Positions 17,724-27,108 of a DNA stretch of 64,000 nucleotides are shown here, piece by piece (position 1 is the stretch's first letter; the number at the start of each line of letters is the position of its first letter). The stretch is taken from assembly GCA_024405155.1 (NCBI GenBank), contig JAKSPC010000004.1, positions 1 through 64,000 of the forward strand. Reading direction: 5' to 3'. The notes beneath the pieces are model-generated. The model was not told the origin of the DNA. It worked only from the letters and a program-made list of their open reading frames with translations, and did no database searches. A program made the position numbers and the translations under genes. Origin of the DNA: Lachnospiraceae bacterium (GTDB taxonomy: Bacteria > Bacillota > Clostridia > Lachnospirales > Lachnospiraceae).

Positions 17724-18758
17724 TCAGATGATGAGCATGGCGTCGCCGAAACTAAAGAATCTGTACCGTTCGCCGACAGCCTGTTTATAGGCATTCAGCA
17801 CATTTTCCCGTCCGGCCAGCGCGGATACCAGCATAATGAGCGTGGACTGGGGCAGATGGAAATTGGTGATGAGCCTGTCCACCAGCTTCCACTCATAGCC
17901 GGGATAAATAAAGATGGCAGTGTCTCCGGAGCAGGGCTCCAGTACCCATTTGCCGTCCTTTTTCACTGCCGCGGACTCCAGCGTCCGTACCGAGGTGGTC
18001 CCCACGGCGATGACGCGGTGTCCGGAGGCTTTGGTCTCGTTTACGATGTCGGCAGCCTCTTTTGAAACAAAGTATACTTCCGAATGCATGTGGTGGTCTT
18101 CTATCTTGTCCACCTTTACCGGCCGGAACGTGCCCAGCCCCACGTGAAGCGTCACCCGGGCGATCTTTACACCGCTCTCCTCGATCTCTTTTAAAAGTTC
18201 CTTTGTAAAGTGCAGTCCCGCCGTGGGCGCCGCTGCCGAACCCTCGTGGGTGGCATACACGGTCTGATAGCGGTCTCTGTCTTTCAGCTTATGGGTGATA
18301 TAGGGCGGCAGGGGCATTTCTCCCAGTGCGTCCAGCACTTCCTCCCAGATGCCTTCATAACGGAATTTCACCATCCGGTTGCCGTCCGGGATCTCGCCGA
18401 CGACCTCGCATTCCAGCCGTCCGTCACCGAAAGTGATCACGGTACCCTTTTTCAGTTTTCTGCCGGGCTTTACCAGACATTCCCAGATATCGCCGTCCTG
18501 ACGGTTAAGGAGCAGGACTTCCGCCTTGGCGCCGGTCTCTTTCTTTACGCCAAGGAGCCTGGCCGGGATGACTTTCGTATCGTTGATCACCAGGCAGTCC
18601 CCGGGTTCCATGAATTTTTTCACGTCAGTGAAGGTCATGTGACGGACGGAGCCGTCAGCACGATTTAATACCATAAGCCGGGAATCCGACCTTGTCTTTA
18701 AGGGGTCCTGAGCGATCAGTTCCTCAGGCAGTTCATAGTCAAAATCTTTTACGTCCAT
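17724..18758 (-). CDS. queA: tRNA queuosine synthesis transferase-isomerase
   Basis: QueA transfers and isomerises the ribosyl group of S-adenosylmethionine to preQ1-modified tRNA, forming epoxyqueuosine. The 344-residue length is standard. Segments such as [41 protein letters not shown] and [10 protein letters not shown] are diagnostic. It sits between a membrane protein gene and the pseudouridine synthase gene, separated by 2 bases and 1 base, so it is in an RNA-modification stretch of a long operon. No other queuosine gene is visible. Confidence 0.96.
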   Translation of the reverse strand: MDVKDFDYELPEELIAQDPLKTRSDSRLMVLNRADGSVRHMTFTDVKKFMEPGDCLVINDTKVIPARLLGVKKETGAKAEVLLLNRQDGDIWECLVKPGRKLKKGTVITFGDGRLECEVVGEIPDGNRMVKFRYEGIWEEVLDALGEMPLPPYITHKLKDRDRYQTVYATHEGSAAAPTAGLHFTKELLKEIEESGVKIARVTLHVGLGTFRPVKVDKIEDHHMHSEVYFVSKEAADIVNETKASGHRVIAVGTTSVRTLESAAVKKDGKWVLEPCSGDTAIFIYPGYEWKLVDRLITNFHLPQSTLIMLVSALAGRENVLNAYKQAVGERYRFFSFGDAMLII

Positions 18759-18760
18759 AG

Positions 18761-19705
18761 TTAATTTATCAGAATGGAATCCGCCGGGTCACTGAAGACT
18801 TTCACTTCCGGTACCCGGTCCGGATCCAGCTGCTGCTCGGAATAGATCTCTCCGTTTTCGAAGCAGGTGTAGACCAGTGCCAGGTCACTGTCTTCCGCCA
18901 GCACGGCACGCAGTTTTTTCGTATTCTCTTCGATCATGTCGTTCACGCCGGTCTCTTCAAACCGCTGTGTGATCAGATCTCTGGTATCTTTCAGCAGGTT
19001 TTCCCGCATGTGCCAGCTGCCGTTTTCATCCTTTTCCGCATAGAAATACATGATGCAGGGCGCTTTGGCATTCACCCGGCGGAAATTGATGCGGTACTTC
19101 ACCACGCCGATGCAGGAATCCTCATCCTTTCCCGGAAGAGTATAAACCTCCACGTCGTCGAAGCTGCGGATCCAGGAGCTTTGCGCGGTAAGTTTCCGGG
19201 AAAGTTCCTGATCCGGCTGAGCGGAATCGCTGCGTCCGAAAATGTCGAAAAGTTCCCTGGTATCCGCTTCCTGACGTGCCTTGAAATAGCGGTCCACCAG
19301 CCGGCGGATCTCGCCGCCTTCTGCAGGGGTAAGGGATATTGCGGCCGTCTCTCCTTCTTCCAGGGCGCGCAGGGACTCCTCAATGGAGGCTGCCACGGAA
19401 AGAGATTCGGACTCTGCGATGGAGGCTTCCACTGCGCGGCTCTGTTCTTCCCGTGCCCTGGTGCGCCGGTTCACGGCGATAATGACGATGAGGAGCACAA
19501 GGATCAGAACGATCCCCAGGAGCATCAGCACGTTCTTTGCGGAGCCGGCACCCGTTCTCCCGCCTTTTTCCCGCCGGGGAGCCGAAGTGCGGGTATTTCC
19601 GGTGCGGATGTTTCCGGGCCGGACGCTGTTTCCGCGGGAACTGGTACGGTCCGCGTCCGGACGGACCTTTGTCATATTGATTTTACCGGGCCATTTTTCT
19701 GCCAT
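18761..19705 (-). CDS. Membrane-anchored extracellular protein, NTF2-like
   Basis: I cannot name this 314-residue protein. A basic, Arg/Thr-rich head of about 58 residues precedes one strong membrane helix ([20 protein letters not shown]). The rest should be outside the cell. The external part begins with a Ser/Glu-rich coiled region, then a domain (about 125-250) with [20 protein letters not shown] and [16 protein letters not shown], typical of NTF2-like folds found next to clostridial D,D-carboxypeptidases. It overlaps the carboxypeptidase stop by one base, which suggests a joint role in the wall. Confidence 0.6.
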   Translation of the reverse strand: MAEKWPGKINMTKVRPDADRTSSRGNSVRPGNIRTGNTRTSAPRREKGGRTGAGSAKNVLMLLGIVLILVLLIVIIAVNRRTRAREEQSRAVEASIAESESLSVAASIEESLRALEEGETAAISLTPAEGGEIRRLVDRYFKARQEADTRELFDIFGRSDSAQPDQELSRKLTAQSSWIRSFDDVEVYTLPGKDEDSCIGVVKYRINFRRVNAKAPCIMYFYAEKDENGSWHMRENLLKDTRDLITQRFEETGVNDMIEENTKKLRAVLAEDSDLALVYTCFENGEIYSEQQLDPDRVPEVKVFSDPADSILIN

Positions 19706-21129
19706 CAGGCTACTTTCTCCACATATACGCCGTTGGCGTCTACCCGGTACATGCCGTTAATGACGGTATTGGTAGCCATGACGCCGTTGGAACGCAGGTA
19801 ATAATATTTCTGTCCGTCGGTGGATACCCATTTGTCGTGGATCATGGCGCCTGTATCCGGATCCAGATAATACCAGGCTCCGTTGGAGAATTTCTTCCAG
19901 CCGGTGGCCACGATGCCTTTTTCATCGAAGTAGTATTCGTTGTCGCCGTAGTCGATCCACTCGCTGACGGCGTAATTGCCGTCGGGCTTCTTAAACATCC
20001 TGCCTGCTGCGGTGTCTTCCCACTTGCCCTGGTTCTCCGGGCTGGTAAGGCCGGCGCCGGTGTTTGCCAGAAGCTGCTTTCCGTAGTCAAATAGCCGTTT
20101 GCAGTCGTTGAAGTGTTCACTGTTTGCACGGAATGCCACGGCGATGAGGGTGTGTCCGTTAACGGAGGCCACTTCCACCAGAGTATGTGCCGCCTTGGAG
20201 GTGTAGCCGGTCTTTCCGCCGATGATGCCGTCATAGTATTCGGCATTTTCCGAAAAGAGCATTTTGTTGGTGTTCTTTATGGTAAGAGCCCCTCTTTTTT
20301 GGGAAGCCGGCAGCGTATAGGTCTTCGTGCCCATGACGGCCCTTACGTTTTCGTTGGAGACCGCCGCCCGGGCGATGAGCGCCATATCGTAGGCACAGGT
20401 GAGATGTTCATTGTTGTTAAGACCGGAGGCGTTTTTGAAACCGGTATTCCTGCATCCCAGCGCTTTCGCCTTTTCATTCATCATGGAAGCGAACGCCGCT
20501 TCGTTTCCCGCCACGTTCTCGCCCAGGGCGTTTGCCACTTCACAGGCGGAATACAGAAGGAGCGCATGGAGGGCATCCTTTACCGTCATGGTCTCTCCTG
20601 CGGTCATATATGCCGTCACAGCGCCGGATTCCAGTCCCGTGGTGGCAGAAGACGAAAACTTGATGGAATCTGTTATGGAGAATTTTTCCGCTGTAAGGAG
20701 CGCCGTCATGAGCTTTGTGGTAGAAGCGGGATACATGGACTTAAGGCCCTCTTTTTCAAAGAGTACCTGTCCCGTGGCCGCATCCATGAGCACTGCCGTA
20801 TCACTTACGATCTGGGGAAGAGGGATCTTGGAGTCGATAACGATCTCGTTTGTCTCCGGTTCCACGCCGCCCCTGGCTGATGCCGCGGAAGCGGGACCGC
20901 CGGCAGCCGATCCGGCGCCGGGATCTGAAAGCAGTTTTCCCTGCCCGGGAGCCGATCCGGTGCTTTCGCTGCCGGGCGCTGCTCCTTCGGCGCTGCGGAT
21001 GGCTGCCGCGTCTTTTACCTGGCTGCCAAACGGCCTGTCTGCCAGAACGACGGTATCTGCCTGTGCCGCGCCTGCGAACAGCAGGGACATGATCAGTGCC
21101 AGTGCTGTGATCTTGTTAAGCTTCTTCAT
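19705..21129 (-). CDS. D-alanyl-D-alanine carboxypeptidase with wall repeats
   Basis: This S11 peptidase trims the stem peptide of peptidoglycan. The 474-residue protein has a signal peptide ([20 protein letters not shown]), a low-complexity linker (about 40-95) and a serine peptidase domain. Ser136 and Lys139 form the SxxK motif (STTK); the KTG triad is at 306-308. The second motif reads SAC (194-196) where S-x-N is usual. The C-terminal 90 residues carry WYYLDPDTGAMIHDKW and YYYLRSNGVMATN, which are choline/glucan-binding-type repeats. The ATG at 21129 has AAAGGAAG upstream and lies inside the ftsH end, giving a 14-base overlap. Confidence 0.92.
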   Translation of the reverse strand: MKKLNKITALALIMSLLFAGAAQADTVVLADRPFGSQVKDAAAIRSAEGAAPGSESTGSAPGQGKLLSDPGAGSAAGGPASAASARGGVEPETNEIVIDSKIPLPQIVSDTAVLMDAATGQVLFEKEGLKSMYPASTTKLMTALLTAEKFSITDSIKFSSSATTGLESGAVTAYMTAGETMTVKDALHALLLYSACEVANALGENVAGNEAAFASMMNEKAKALGCRNTGFKNASGLNNNEHLTCAYDMALIARAAVSNENVRAVMGTKTYTLPASQKRGALTIKNTNKMLFSENAEYYDGIIGGKTGYTSKAAHTLVEVASVNGHTLIAVAFRANSEHFNDCKRLFDYGKQLLANTGAGLTSPENQGKWEDTAAGRMFKKPDGNYAVSEWIDYGDNEYYFDEKGIVATGWKKFSNGAWYYLDPDTGAMIHDKWVSTDGQKYYYLRSNGVMATNTVINGMYRVDANGVYVEKVA

Positions 21130-22975
21130 GAGTTTCTTCCTTTCGGGGATCATTCACTTCATTCAGGATCTCCATAAACTCCTTGCCGGAGATGGTTTCT
21201 TTTTCTATCAGGTATGCTGAGATCTTATCCAGCGCGGCAAGATTTCCGGAGAGGATCTCCTTTGCCTGCGCGTAGGCTTTATCCAGCATCTTTGCCACCA
21301 CCTTGTCGATCTCGGCGGCGGTGGATTCACCGCAGTCCAGCACCGCACGGCCGGTGAGGTACATGTCCTGCTGTCTTGCCAGAGCCATGAGGCCGAACTC
21401 CTCGCTCATGCCGAAACGGGTGACCATGTCTCTGGCCACTGCCGTGGCTTTTTCAATGTCATTGGCCGCACCGGTGGTGACGGAGTGGAAAACCAGTTCC
21501 TCGGCCGCCCTGCCGCCCAGAGCCGTCACGATCATGGCTTCCAGTTCTTCCTTGGAGTTCAAGTACTTTTCCTCTTCCGGCACCTGCATCACGTAGCCAA
21601 GGGCACCCATGGTACGGGGCACGATGGTGATCTTCTGCACCGGCTCCGCGTTTTTCTGAATGGCAGCGATAAGCGCGTGACCCACTTCGTGATAGGAGAC
21701 GATCTTTCTTTCTTCCTGGGAAAGGATGCGGTCTTTCTTTTCCTTGCCCACCAGCACCACTTCCACGGCCTCGAACAGGTCTTTCTGAGAAACGGCTTTC
21801 CGGCCGTTCTTTACGGCGTTGATGGCGGCTTCATTCACCATGTTGGCAAGGTCCGCGCCCACGGCACCGCTGGTGGCCAGACCGATCTCGTCGAAGTCCA
21901 CGCTGCTGTCCAGCTTCACGTCTTTGGCGTGTACCTTTAAGATCTCCACTCTGCCCTTGAGGTCCGGCTTTTCCACCACGATCCTGCGGTCAAAACGACC
22001 GGGGCGGAGCAATGCGGGATCCAGGATCTCCGGACGGTTGGTGGCGCCCAGCACCATGATGCCCCGGGCCGGGTCAAAACCGTCCATTTCGGACAGGAGC
22101 TGATTGAGTGTCTGTTCCCTCTCGTCGTTTCCGCCGGCGGAAAACCGGGAATCACGGGTCTTTCCGATGGCGTCGATCTCATCGATAAAGATAATGCAGG
22201 GAGCCACGTTGTTGGCCTGTTTGAAAAGATCACGCACACGGCTGGCACCCACGCCCACGAACATTTCCACGAAATCCGAACCGGTAAGGGAGAAAAACGG
22301 CACGTCCGCCTCGCCGGCAACGGCTTTTGCAAGGAGCGTTTTTCCCGTTCCGGGAGGTCCCACCAGAAGCGCTCCCTTGGGGAGTTTGGCTCCGATCTCA
22401 CGATACTTGCCGGGATTGTGGAGGAAATCCACGATCTCCACCAGACTTTCCTTGGCTTCGTCGCATCCGGCCACGTCCGCAAAAGTGACGCCGGTGGTCT
22501 TCTGCATGTACATCTTGGCCGTGGATTTTCCCACGCCCATGATGCCGCCGCCTCCGCCCATCCTTCTGGAAAGGATGGAGAACAGCAGAATGGCAAAGCC
22601 GAAAGGAAGCACCACTGTGAGAAGGATATCCCAGATAAAGCCGGAATTGTCGGTGGCCGCCTGGTAGCTCTTCACGTTGTATCTGAGCAGATAGGCGGTG
22701 CGGTCCTGATCTTCCATGACCCGGGTATAGTACCGGATAAGGGGCGTATAGTCTTTGGAGCCGCTGTTTACGTAGATCTCGATCTCATTGGGACCCACCA
22801 CGACTTTTTCCACGTCACCGTCCGCCACCATCTTGTAGAAGGTGTCGTAGCTCACTTCTTCCCGGGACTTCTCGGTAAGCGCCGTCCGTGCCAGATTCAC
22901 TATCACGATGGCGATGAGCACGGCAATGGCGACTTTCAGGAGTCCTTTGTATTTTTCGTTTTTTTTCTGATCCAT
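21116..22975 (-). CDS. ftsH: ATP-dependent zinc metalloprotease FtsH
   Basis: FtsH is a membrane AAA+ protease that degrades membrane and regulatory proteins. The 619-residue protein has two N-terminal membrane helices (about 12-28 and 114-134) flanking a small external domain. The AAA module contains Walker A GPPGTGKT (206-213), Walker B FIDEID (263-268) and the second region of homology with [20 protein letters not shown]. The zinc motif is HEVGH (429-433). The C-terminal tail is short and acidic. It follows DUF1846 by 12 bases and overlaps the carboxypeptidase gene. Confidence 0.97.
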   Translation of the reverse strand: MDQKKNEKYKGLLKVAIAVLIAIVIVNLARTALTEKSREEVSYDTFYKMVADGDVEKVVVGPNEIEIYVNSGSKDYTPLIRYYTRVMEDQDRTAYLLRYNVKSYQAATDNSGFIWDILLTVVLPFGFAILLFSILSRRMGGGGGIMGVGKSTAKMYMQKTTGVTFADVAGCDEAKESLVEIVDFLHNPGKYREIGAKLPKGALLVGPPGTGKTLLAKAVAGEADVPFFSLTGSDFVEMFVGVGASRVRDLFKQANNVAPCIIFIDEIDAIGKTRDSRFSAGGNDEREQTLNQLLSEMDGFDPARGIMVLGATNRPEILDPALLRPGRFDRRIVVEKPDLKGRVEILKVHAKDVKLDSSVDFDEIGLATSGAVGADLANMVNEAAINAVKNGRKAVSQKDLFEAVEVVLVGKEKKDRILSQEERKIVSYHEVGHALIAAIQKNAEPVQKITIVPRTMGALGYVMQVPEEEKYLNSKEELEAMIVTALGGRAAEELVFHSVTTGAANDIEKATAVARDMVTRFGMSEEFGLMALARQQDMYLTGRAVLDCGESTAAEIDKVVAKMLDKAYAQAKEILSGNLAALDKISAYLIEKETISGKEFMEILNEVNDPRKEETHEEA

Positions 22976-22987
22976 GGTCTTCTATTC

Positions 22988-24460
22988 TCAGATCTTTTTT
23001 TCGGCAACGGGCTCACTGGTAAGCCCGATGCCCAGCTTTCCCGCTTCCTTTACGTCCACGTGGGCCAGGATCTCGCTGGTATGCGCCTGGGCGCCGCGGA
23101 GTTTGGGGAGCTGTTCCATGGCCATGCGGGCGTTTTCGTTGGTGGCGGCGCTCATGGAGAGCGCGATCAGCGTTTCGTCCGTATGGAGAGCCGGGTTTCT
23201 GGAACCCAGGTAGTCGATCTTCAGCTTCTGGATGGGGCCGATGGCTTCCGGAGAAATGACTTTCACCTCATGAGGGATGCCGGCCAGTTCCTTAAGGGAG
23301 TTGAGCAGCGCGGCGGAAAGGGCACCCAGCAGTTTGGAAGCACCGCCGGTGATGATGCGGCCGTCGTTCAGCTGAATGGCTGCGGCAGGGGCGTTCTGCT
23401 TTTTCGCGCGTTCCCTGCATGCCGGCACCACGGCCCGGTATTCCGGCGTAATGCCTGCCTGTTTCATAAGAAGCTCGATCTTGTAGATCTCTTTTTCGCT
23501 TCCGGTCTCACGGAATACGGCTTCGCAGGCTTTGAAATAACGGCGGACGATCTCCTGTCTGGAGGCCTCCTGCACCACTTCGTCGTCGACGATGCAGTTT
23601 CCCACCATATTGACGCCCATGTCCGTGGGGGACTTGTAGGGGCTTTCGCCGAAAATGCTCTCAAAGATGGCATTCAGAACGGGGAAGATCTCCACGTCAC
23701 GATTATAATTGACGGTAGTCTGTCCGTAGGCTGCCAGGTGGAAGGGGTCGATCATGTTGACGTCGTCCAGATCCGCAGTGGCTGCCTCGTAAGCCAGGTT
23801 CACCGGATGTTTCAGGGGAAGGTTCCATACGGGGAAGGTCTCGAATTTCGCATATCCCGCCTTCATGCCCCGCTTGTTCTCATGCCACAGCTGGCTTAAG
23901 CAGGTGGCCATTTTTCCGCTGCCCGGTCCGGGGGCAGTGACTACCACCAGGGGCTTGTCGGTCTCTACGAATTCGTTTTTGCCGAAGCCCTGTTCGCTGG
24001 TGATGAAAGTTACGGCGTTGGGGTAGCCTTCAATGGCGTAGTGCTTGTATGCCTTGACCTTGTGGCGGGCCAGACGCTTCATGAAATTTTCCACGGCGGG
24101 AGAAGGGGTGAACCGGGTGATGACCACGGAGTTGACTTCCAGTCCCTTGGAACGGTAATTTTTGATGAGACGGATCACGTCCTCGTCGTAACCGATCTCC
24201 AGGTCACCGCGCTTTTTGTTGCGTTCGATATCCATGGCGCTGATGACCATCAGCACTTCGGTCTCGTCTTTCAGCTGCAGAAGCATGCGCAGCTTGGAAT
24301 CCGGCTGAAATCCGGGAAGCACTCTGGATGCGTGAAAATCGTCGAACAGTTTCCCGCCGAATTCCAGATACAGTTTTCCCTGAAAATGATCGATCCGCTC
24401 TCTGATGCGCTCGGACTGGATCTTCAGATATTTGTCATTGTCAAAGCCTGTCATACTCAT
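22988..24460 (-). CDS. DUF1846 family protein
   Basis: The 490-residue protein matches the conserved DUF1846 family of Firmicutes and Actinobacteria. Its structure in other species resembles a P-loop-like nucleotide-binding fold. Recognisable stretches include MTGFDNDKYLKIQSERIRER, RNKKRGDLEIGYDEDV, VVTAPGPGSGKMATCLSQLW (a phosphate-loop-like GPGSGKMATC) and YEAATADLDDVNMIDPFHL. The molecular function is not established. The ATG at 24460 has GGGAG five bases upstream; a TTG at 24472 is a weaker option. It is the first gene of the ftsH operon and has its own promoter. Confidence 0.88.
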   Translation of the reverse strand: MSMTGFDNDKYLKIQSERIRERIDHFQGKLYLEFGGKLFDDFHASRVLPGFQPDSKLRMLLQLKDETEVLMVISAMDIERNKKRGDLEIGYDEDVIRLIKNYRSKGLEVNSVVITRFTPSPAVENFMKRLARHKVKAYKHYAIEGYPNAVTFITSEQGFGKNEFVETDKPLVVVTAPGPGSGKMATCLSQLWHENKRGMKAGYAKFETFPVWNLPLKHPVNLAYEAATADLDDVNMIDPFHLAAYGQTTVNYNRDVEIFPVLNAIFESIFGESPYKSPTDMGVNMVGNCIVDDEVVQEASRQEIVRRYFKACEAVFRETGSEKEIYKIELLMKQAGITPEYRAVVPACRERAKKQNAPAAAIQLNDGRIITGGASKLLGALSAALLNSLKELAGIPHEVKVISPEAIGPIQKLKIDYLGSRNPALHTDETLIALSMSAATNENARMAMEQLPKLRGAQAHTSEILAHVDVKEAGKLGIGLTSEPVAEKKI

Positions 24461-24509
24461 ATTTTCTCCCAAAATGGCACAAAATGCCCCTACTATAACT
24501 CAATATAGC

Positions 24510-24537
24510 ATTGTAGCACTTATTTCCCGCTTTGCAA
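24510..24537 (-). promoter_or_regulatory. Promoter for DUF1846-ftsH operon
   Basis: On the minus strand TTGCAA (24532-24537) and TACAAT (24510-24515) are 16 bases apart, upstream of the ATG at 24460. Confidence 0.45.
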
Positions 24538-24585
24538 ACAATTACTTGCGTTTCAGGCAAAGTTTTCACCCTAAATATTGTGTTC

Positions 24586-24613
24586 TTGACGAAGGCATTT
24601 TTTTCTGTATAAT
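24586..24613 (+). promoter_or_regulatory. Promoter for the TPP riboswitch and thiT-thiN
   Basis: TTGACG (24586-24591) and TATAAT (24608-24613) are 16 bases apart, just upstream of the riboswitch aptamer. Confidence 0.7.
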
Positions 24614-24619
24614 GTAAGT

Positions 24620-24734
24620 CAGCTGGGGGCGCTTTACGCTGAGATCGGACCTTTGGTCCAGTCCCTTATGACCTGAACAGGATAATGCCTGCGTAGGAAA
24701 GCAGTGAATGCCCCTCCGTAAAGGAGGTTTTTTT
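24620..24734 (+). promoter_or_regulatory. TPP riboswitch (THI element) with SD/terminator hairpin
   Basis: The aptamer shows the diagnostic THI blocks: CTGGGGGCGC, GCTGAGAT, then TATGACCTGAACAGGATAAT and GCGTAGGAAAGCA. The expression platform is compact. CCTCC (24713-24717), GTAAA and GGAGG (24723-24727) form a hairpin followed by seven T residues and the ATG of thiT. The same GGAGG is the ribosome site, so thiamine pyrophosphate could block both transcription and translation. Confidence 0.95.
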
Positions 24735-25262
24735 ATGTCTGTAAAGAAAATGGTGACCTGTGCCATGTGTCTCGCGCTGGCCACAGTCACCGGTCTCATC
24801 CGCATCTATCAGTTTCCCTTCGGCGGTTCCGTCACGCTGTGCAGCATGCTTTTCGTGATGCTGCCGGGCTGGCTTTTCGGTCCGGTCTACGGCGTGGTGA
24901 CCGGACTTTGCTACGGGCTCATTGACTTTATCACCGAGCCCTTCTTTATGAGCATCCCGCAGTTTCTGTTCGATTACGTATTTGCGTTTTCCGTCATGGG
25001 CGCAGCGGGCTTCCTCAGAAAGAAGCCTCTTTTGACCGGGTATCTTGCTGCCGTTTTCGTACGCTGGATCATGGCCACCATCGCAGGCCTCATATGGGTG
25101 CGTCTGGGATATCAGGCCTGGGAAGGATGGTCCCCGCTCCCCTATTCCGCCCTGTACAACGGCGCCTACATTTTTACGGAAGCGGCGGTCACGGCGGCGG
25201 TGCTGGCGATCCCGGCCATGAAGAAGGCTCTGGAACGGGTGAAAAATTCCTTTGCATCATAA
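24735..25262 (+). CDS. thiT: Thiamine ECF transporter S component
   Basis: ThiT binds thiamine with high affinity and works with the shared energy-coupling (ECF) module for uptake. The 175-residue protein is very hydrophobic with about six membrane helices. It has the family features LIRIYQFPFGGSVTLCSMLF, PGWLFGPVYGVVTG and the Trp/Tyr-rich WEGWSPLPYSALYNGAYI near the C-terminus, which forms part of the thiamine pocket in relatives. The ATG at 24735 follows AAAGGAGG plus seven T residues. The TPP riboswitch confirms the assignment. The ECF ATPases are not in the window. Confidence 0.95.
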   Translation: MSVKKMVTCAMCLALATVTGLIRIYQFPFGGSVTLCSMLFVMLPGWLFGPVYGVVTGLCYGLIDFITEPFFMSIPQFLFDYVFAFSVMGAAGFLRKKPLLTGYLAAVFVRWIMATIAGLIWVRLGYQAWEGWSPLPYSALYNGAYIFTEAAVTAAVLAIPAMKKALERVKNSFAS

Positions 25263-25295
25263 CATGTGAGCGGCAAAACGAGGGGTAAAAAAGCC

Positions 25296-25958
25296 ATGAA
25301 TACAAATAAATGTCTCATCATCTCCGGCGGAGATCTTACCGCAAAGGAAAATATCCGCATGATTTCTCCGGATCTTGTGATTGCCTGCGACCGGGGCTAC
25401 CGGCACGCCGAAAAGCTGGGGATCCGGCCGGATCTTATTGTGGGAGATTTTGATTCCGCAAAAAAAGAAGATGCTGCGGCAAAGCTCGGCGTGATGACAT
25501 ATCCCGTGGAAAAAGACGACACCGACACCATGCTGGCAATAAAAGAAGCTCTGGGGCGGGGTTTTCGTGAGATCGAAGTGACCTGCTTCGGCGGCGGAAG
25601 GCTGGATCATCTGTTTGCCAACCTGCAGGCGGGGGCTTACATTGCAGCTGCCGGAGCCCGGGCGACGCTCACTTCGGACGACGCGGCGGTCTTTGTGGAA
25701 CAGGCACCCTGCCGCATGGTACTCCCCTGCGAGGAAGGCCGCTTGCTTTCCGTTTTTTCGTTAAGCGGGGAGTGTACCGGCGTGACCATCCGGGGCGCGA
25801 AATATGAGGCGGAAAATGTGCGGATCACCAGCACGTTCCCCATTGGCGTTAGCAACGAGTGGTGTACCGGCACGGCGGAGATCTCGGCGGAAACGGGCAT
25901 CCTTATGGTAATGACCTGCCGGAAAGAAAGCGAAAGTTGTAATATAAAAGCACCCTAA
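25296..25958 (+). CDS. thiN: Thiamine pyrophosphokinase
   Basis: The enzyme converts thiamine and ATP to thiamine pyrophosphate, completing salvage after ThiT uptake. The 220-residue protein shows CDRGYRHAEKLGIRPDLIVG followed by DFDS, then KDDTDTMLAIKEAL and FGGGRLDHLFANLQ, all typical of the catalytic domain. The C-terminal beta domain includes FSLSGECTGVTIRG and FPIGVSNEW. It starts 33 bases after thiT and is under the same riboswitch. Its stop codon lies inside the stem of the downstream terminator. Confidence 0.94.
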   Translation: MNTNKCLIISGGDLTAKENIRMISPDLVIACDRGYRHAEKLGIRPDLIVGDFDSAKKEDAAAKLGVMTYPVEKDDTDTMLAIKEALGRGFREIEVTCFGGGRLDHLFANLQAGAYIAAAGARATLTSDDAAVFVEQAPCRMVLPCEEGRLLSVFSLSGECTGVTIRGAKYEAENVRITSTFPIGVSNEWCTGTAEISAETGILMVMTCRKESESCNIKAP

Positions 25959-26010
25959 GCGGTACCATGCTTCGGTGCGTGTTCGCAAGCCACTTAGGGG
26001 GCTTTTCTTT
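25946..26010 (+). terminator. Terminator with a repeat in its loop
   Basis: AAAAGCACCCTAAG (25946-25959) pairs with CTTAGGGGGCTTTT (25993-26006) except at one position, and a T-rich tail follows. The stem includes the thiN stop codon. The loop is unusually long (33 bases) and carries copy 2 of the 28-bp dispersed repeat. The A run on the other side could serve the convergent PHP gene. Confidence 0.75.
25959..25987 (+). repeat. Dispersed 28-bp repeat, copy 2
   Basis: GCGGTACCATGCTTCGGTGC and the next bases match the reverse complement of 15911-15938 with one difference. It sits inside the loop of the thiN terminator, between convergent genes, like copy 1. Confidence 0.75.
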
Positions 26011-26015
26011 TTCGT

Positions 26016-27065
26016 TTATTGCATTTCATCCAGGAAATACGCGCGGGAGAAGGCGCAGCAGCCTGCGGCATCCTTCACGGTAATGCGCACATACTTATCC
26101 TCGGGTCTTACGGAAAATTCTGCGGCATTCACAACGGTCGGACATCCGGCCTTTTTTTGTGCCTCGGTGCGGGCCGCCATGACGCAGTCGGCACGGCGGG
26201 TGCCGGTGGAAAGGGCAATACGGACGGCATCGGAGGTCTCCACCTTTATCTTTCCGTCTTCATAGGCGATACGGCGGATCTCCGGACCGGTGGAGGCATA
26301 GAAGTCACCCTTTTTGAGGGCCTGCCAGATGTCGTCATATGCCAGGGTATCGGCACAGATATTGGTCCAGCCTGTGCCCATGTCACAGCGGGGATCCTCC
26401 AGAGGGTGGCCGTAATGGCAGTCATCTGTGGCGATGGCGCCCAGACGGCAGCCGCTTTTGAGCATGGTGTCGTAAACGCGGGAGTTATACTCCTCAAGCC
26501 CCAGCATGTAACAATCACTGTTGTAGATCTCCATGGCGTAGAATCCTGTGATCTTACTGTATGTGGGCCAGTCCTCCAAAGACCAGGTGGGATGGTTGTA
26601 AGCCACGATCCAGCCGTTTTCATTGGCTTCCTTCACCACCTCGTTGATGAACTCCGTGTCGTAGTATTTGAGCACCGTGCCGTCACCGGTGTATCTGAAC
26701 TTCTGTCTCTGCTCTTCATCAGCGTGACAGAGACGTTTAAAATCATAGGCCTCCGGATTGAACGCAATATGTTTGAATTCGTGAGGATCCTTTGACAGAA
26801 GGCAGATGTGGCAGCACTTCGTGCCGGGCCTTCTGGGCCGCTCCGGATCCACGATCTGATACTCATAGCCTGTGAGGGTGAGAAAGTCCGGACGGTTCAG
26901 GTCGCTGTGGTCGATACAGAATTCGTGATCCGTGATGGCCAGCACGCTGTAGCCCAGGTCGTGGTACATCTGCACCAGTTCCTCCGGAGTGAGTTTTCCG
27001 TCGGAAAGGTTGGAATGGCAGTGAAGGTTTGCTTTGTATACGTTTTTGCGCGGTAACAGTTCCAT
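26016..27065 (-). CDS. PHP-domain metal-dependent hydrolase
   Basis: The 349-residue protein has a PHP phosphoesterase domain. KANLHCHSNLSDGKLTPEE gives the first two metal His residues, LAITDHEFCIDH further ligands, VAYNHPTW and ATDDCHYGH later ones. The C-terminal 70 residues resemble the beta-rich tail of PHP proteins acting on phosphorylated small molecules. The substrate is unknown; possible ones are nucleotide or histidinol-type phosphates. AGGAGC precedes the ATG at 27065. It is the distal gene of a row with MTA/SAH nucleosidase and LuxS. The row suggests a salvage link, but this is inference. Confidence 0.8.
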   Translation of the reverse strand: MELLPRKNVYKANLHCHSNLSDGKLTPEELVQMYHDLGYSVLAITDHEFCIDHSDLNRPDFLTLTGYEYQIVDPERPRRPGTKCCHICLLSKDPHEFKHIAFNPEAYDFKRLCHADEEQRQKFRYTGDGTVLKYYDTEFINEVVKEANENGWIVAYNHPTWSLEDWPTYSKITGFYAMEIYNSDCYMLGLEEYNSRVYDTMLKSGCRLGAIATDDCHYGHPLEDPRCDMGTGWTNICADTLAYDDIWQALKKGDFYASTGPEIRRIAYEDGKIKVETSDAVRIALSTGTRRADCVMAARTEAQKKAGCPTVVNAAEFSVRPEDKYVRITVKDAAGCCAFSRAYFLDEMQ

Positions 27066-27108
27066 GGTATGCTCCTGTTCACCCGGTGCCGGCGGCACAC
27101 GGTGATCC

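Noticed and set aside
22418..23899. 493-codon plus-strand frame opposite ftsH and DUF1846
   Set aside because: Both minus-strand genes are clear, and the antisense product has no recognisable family.
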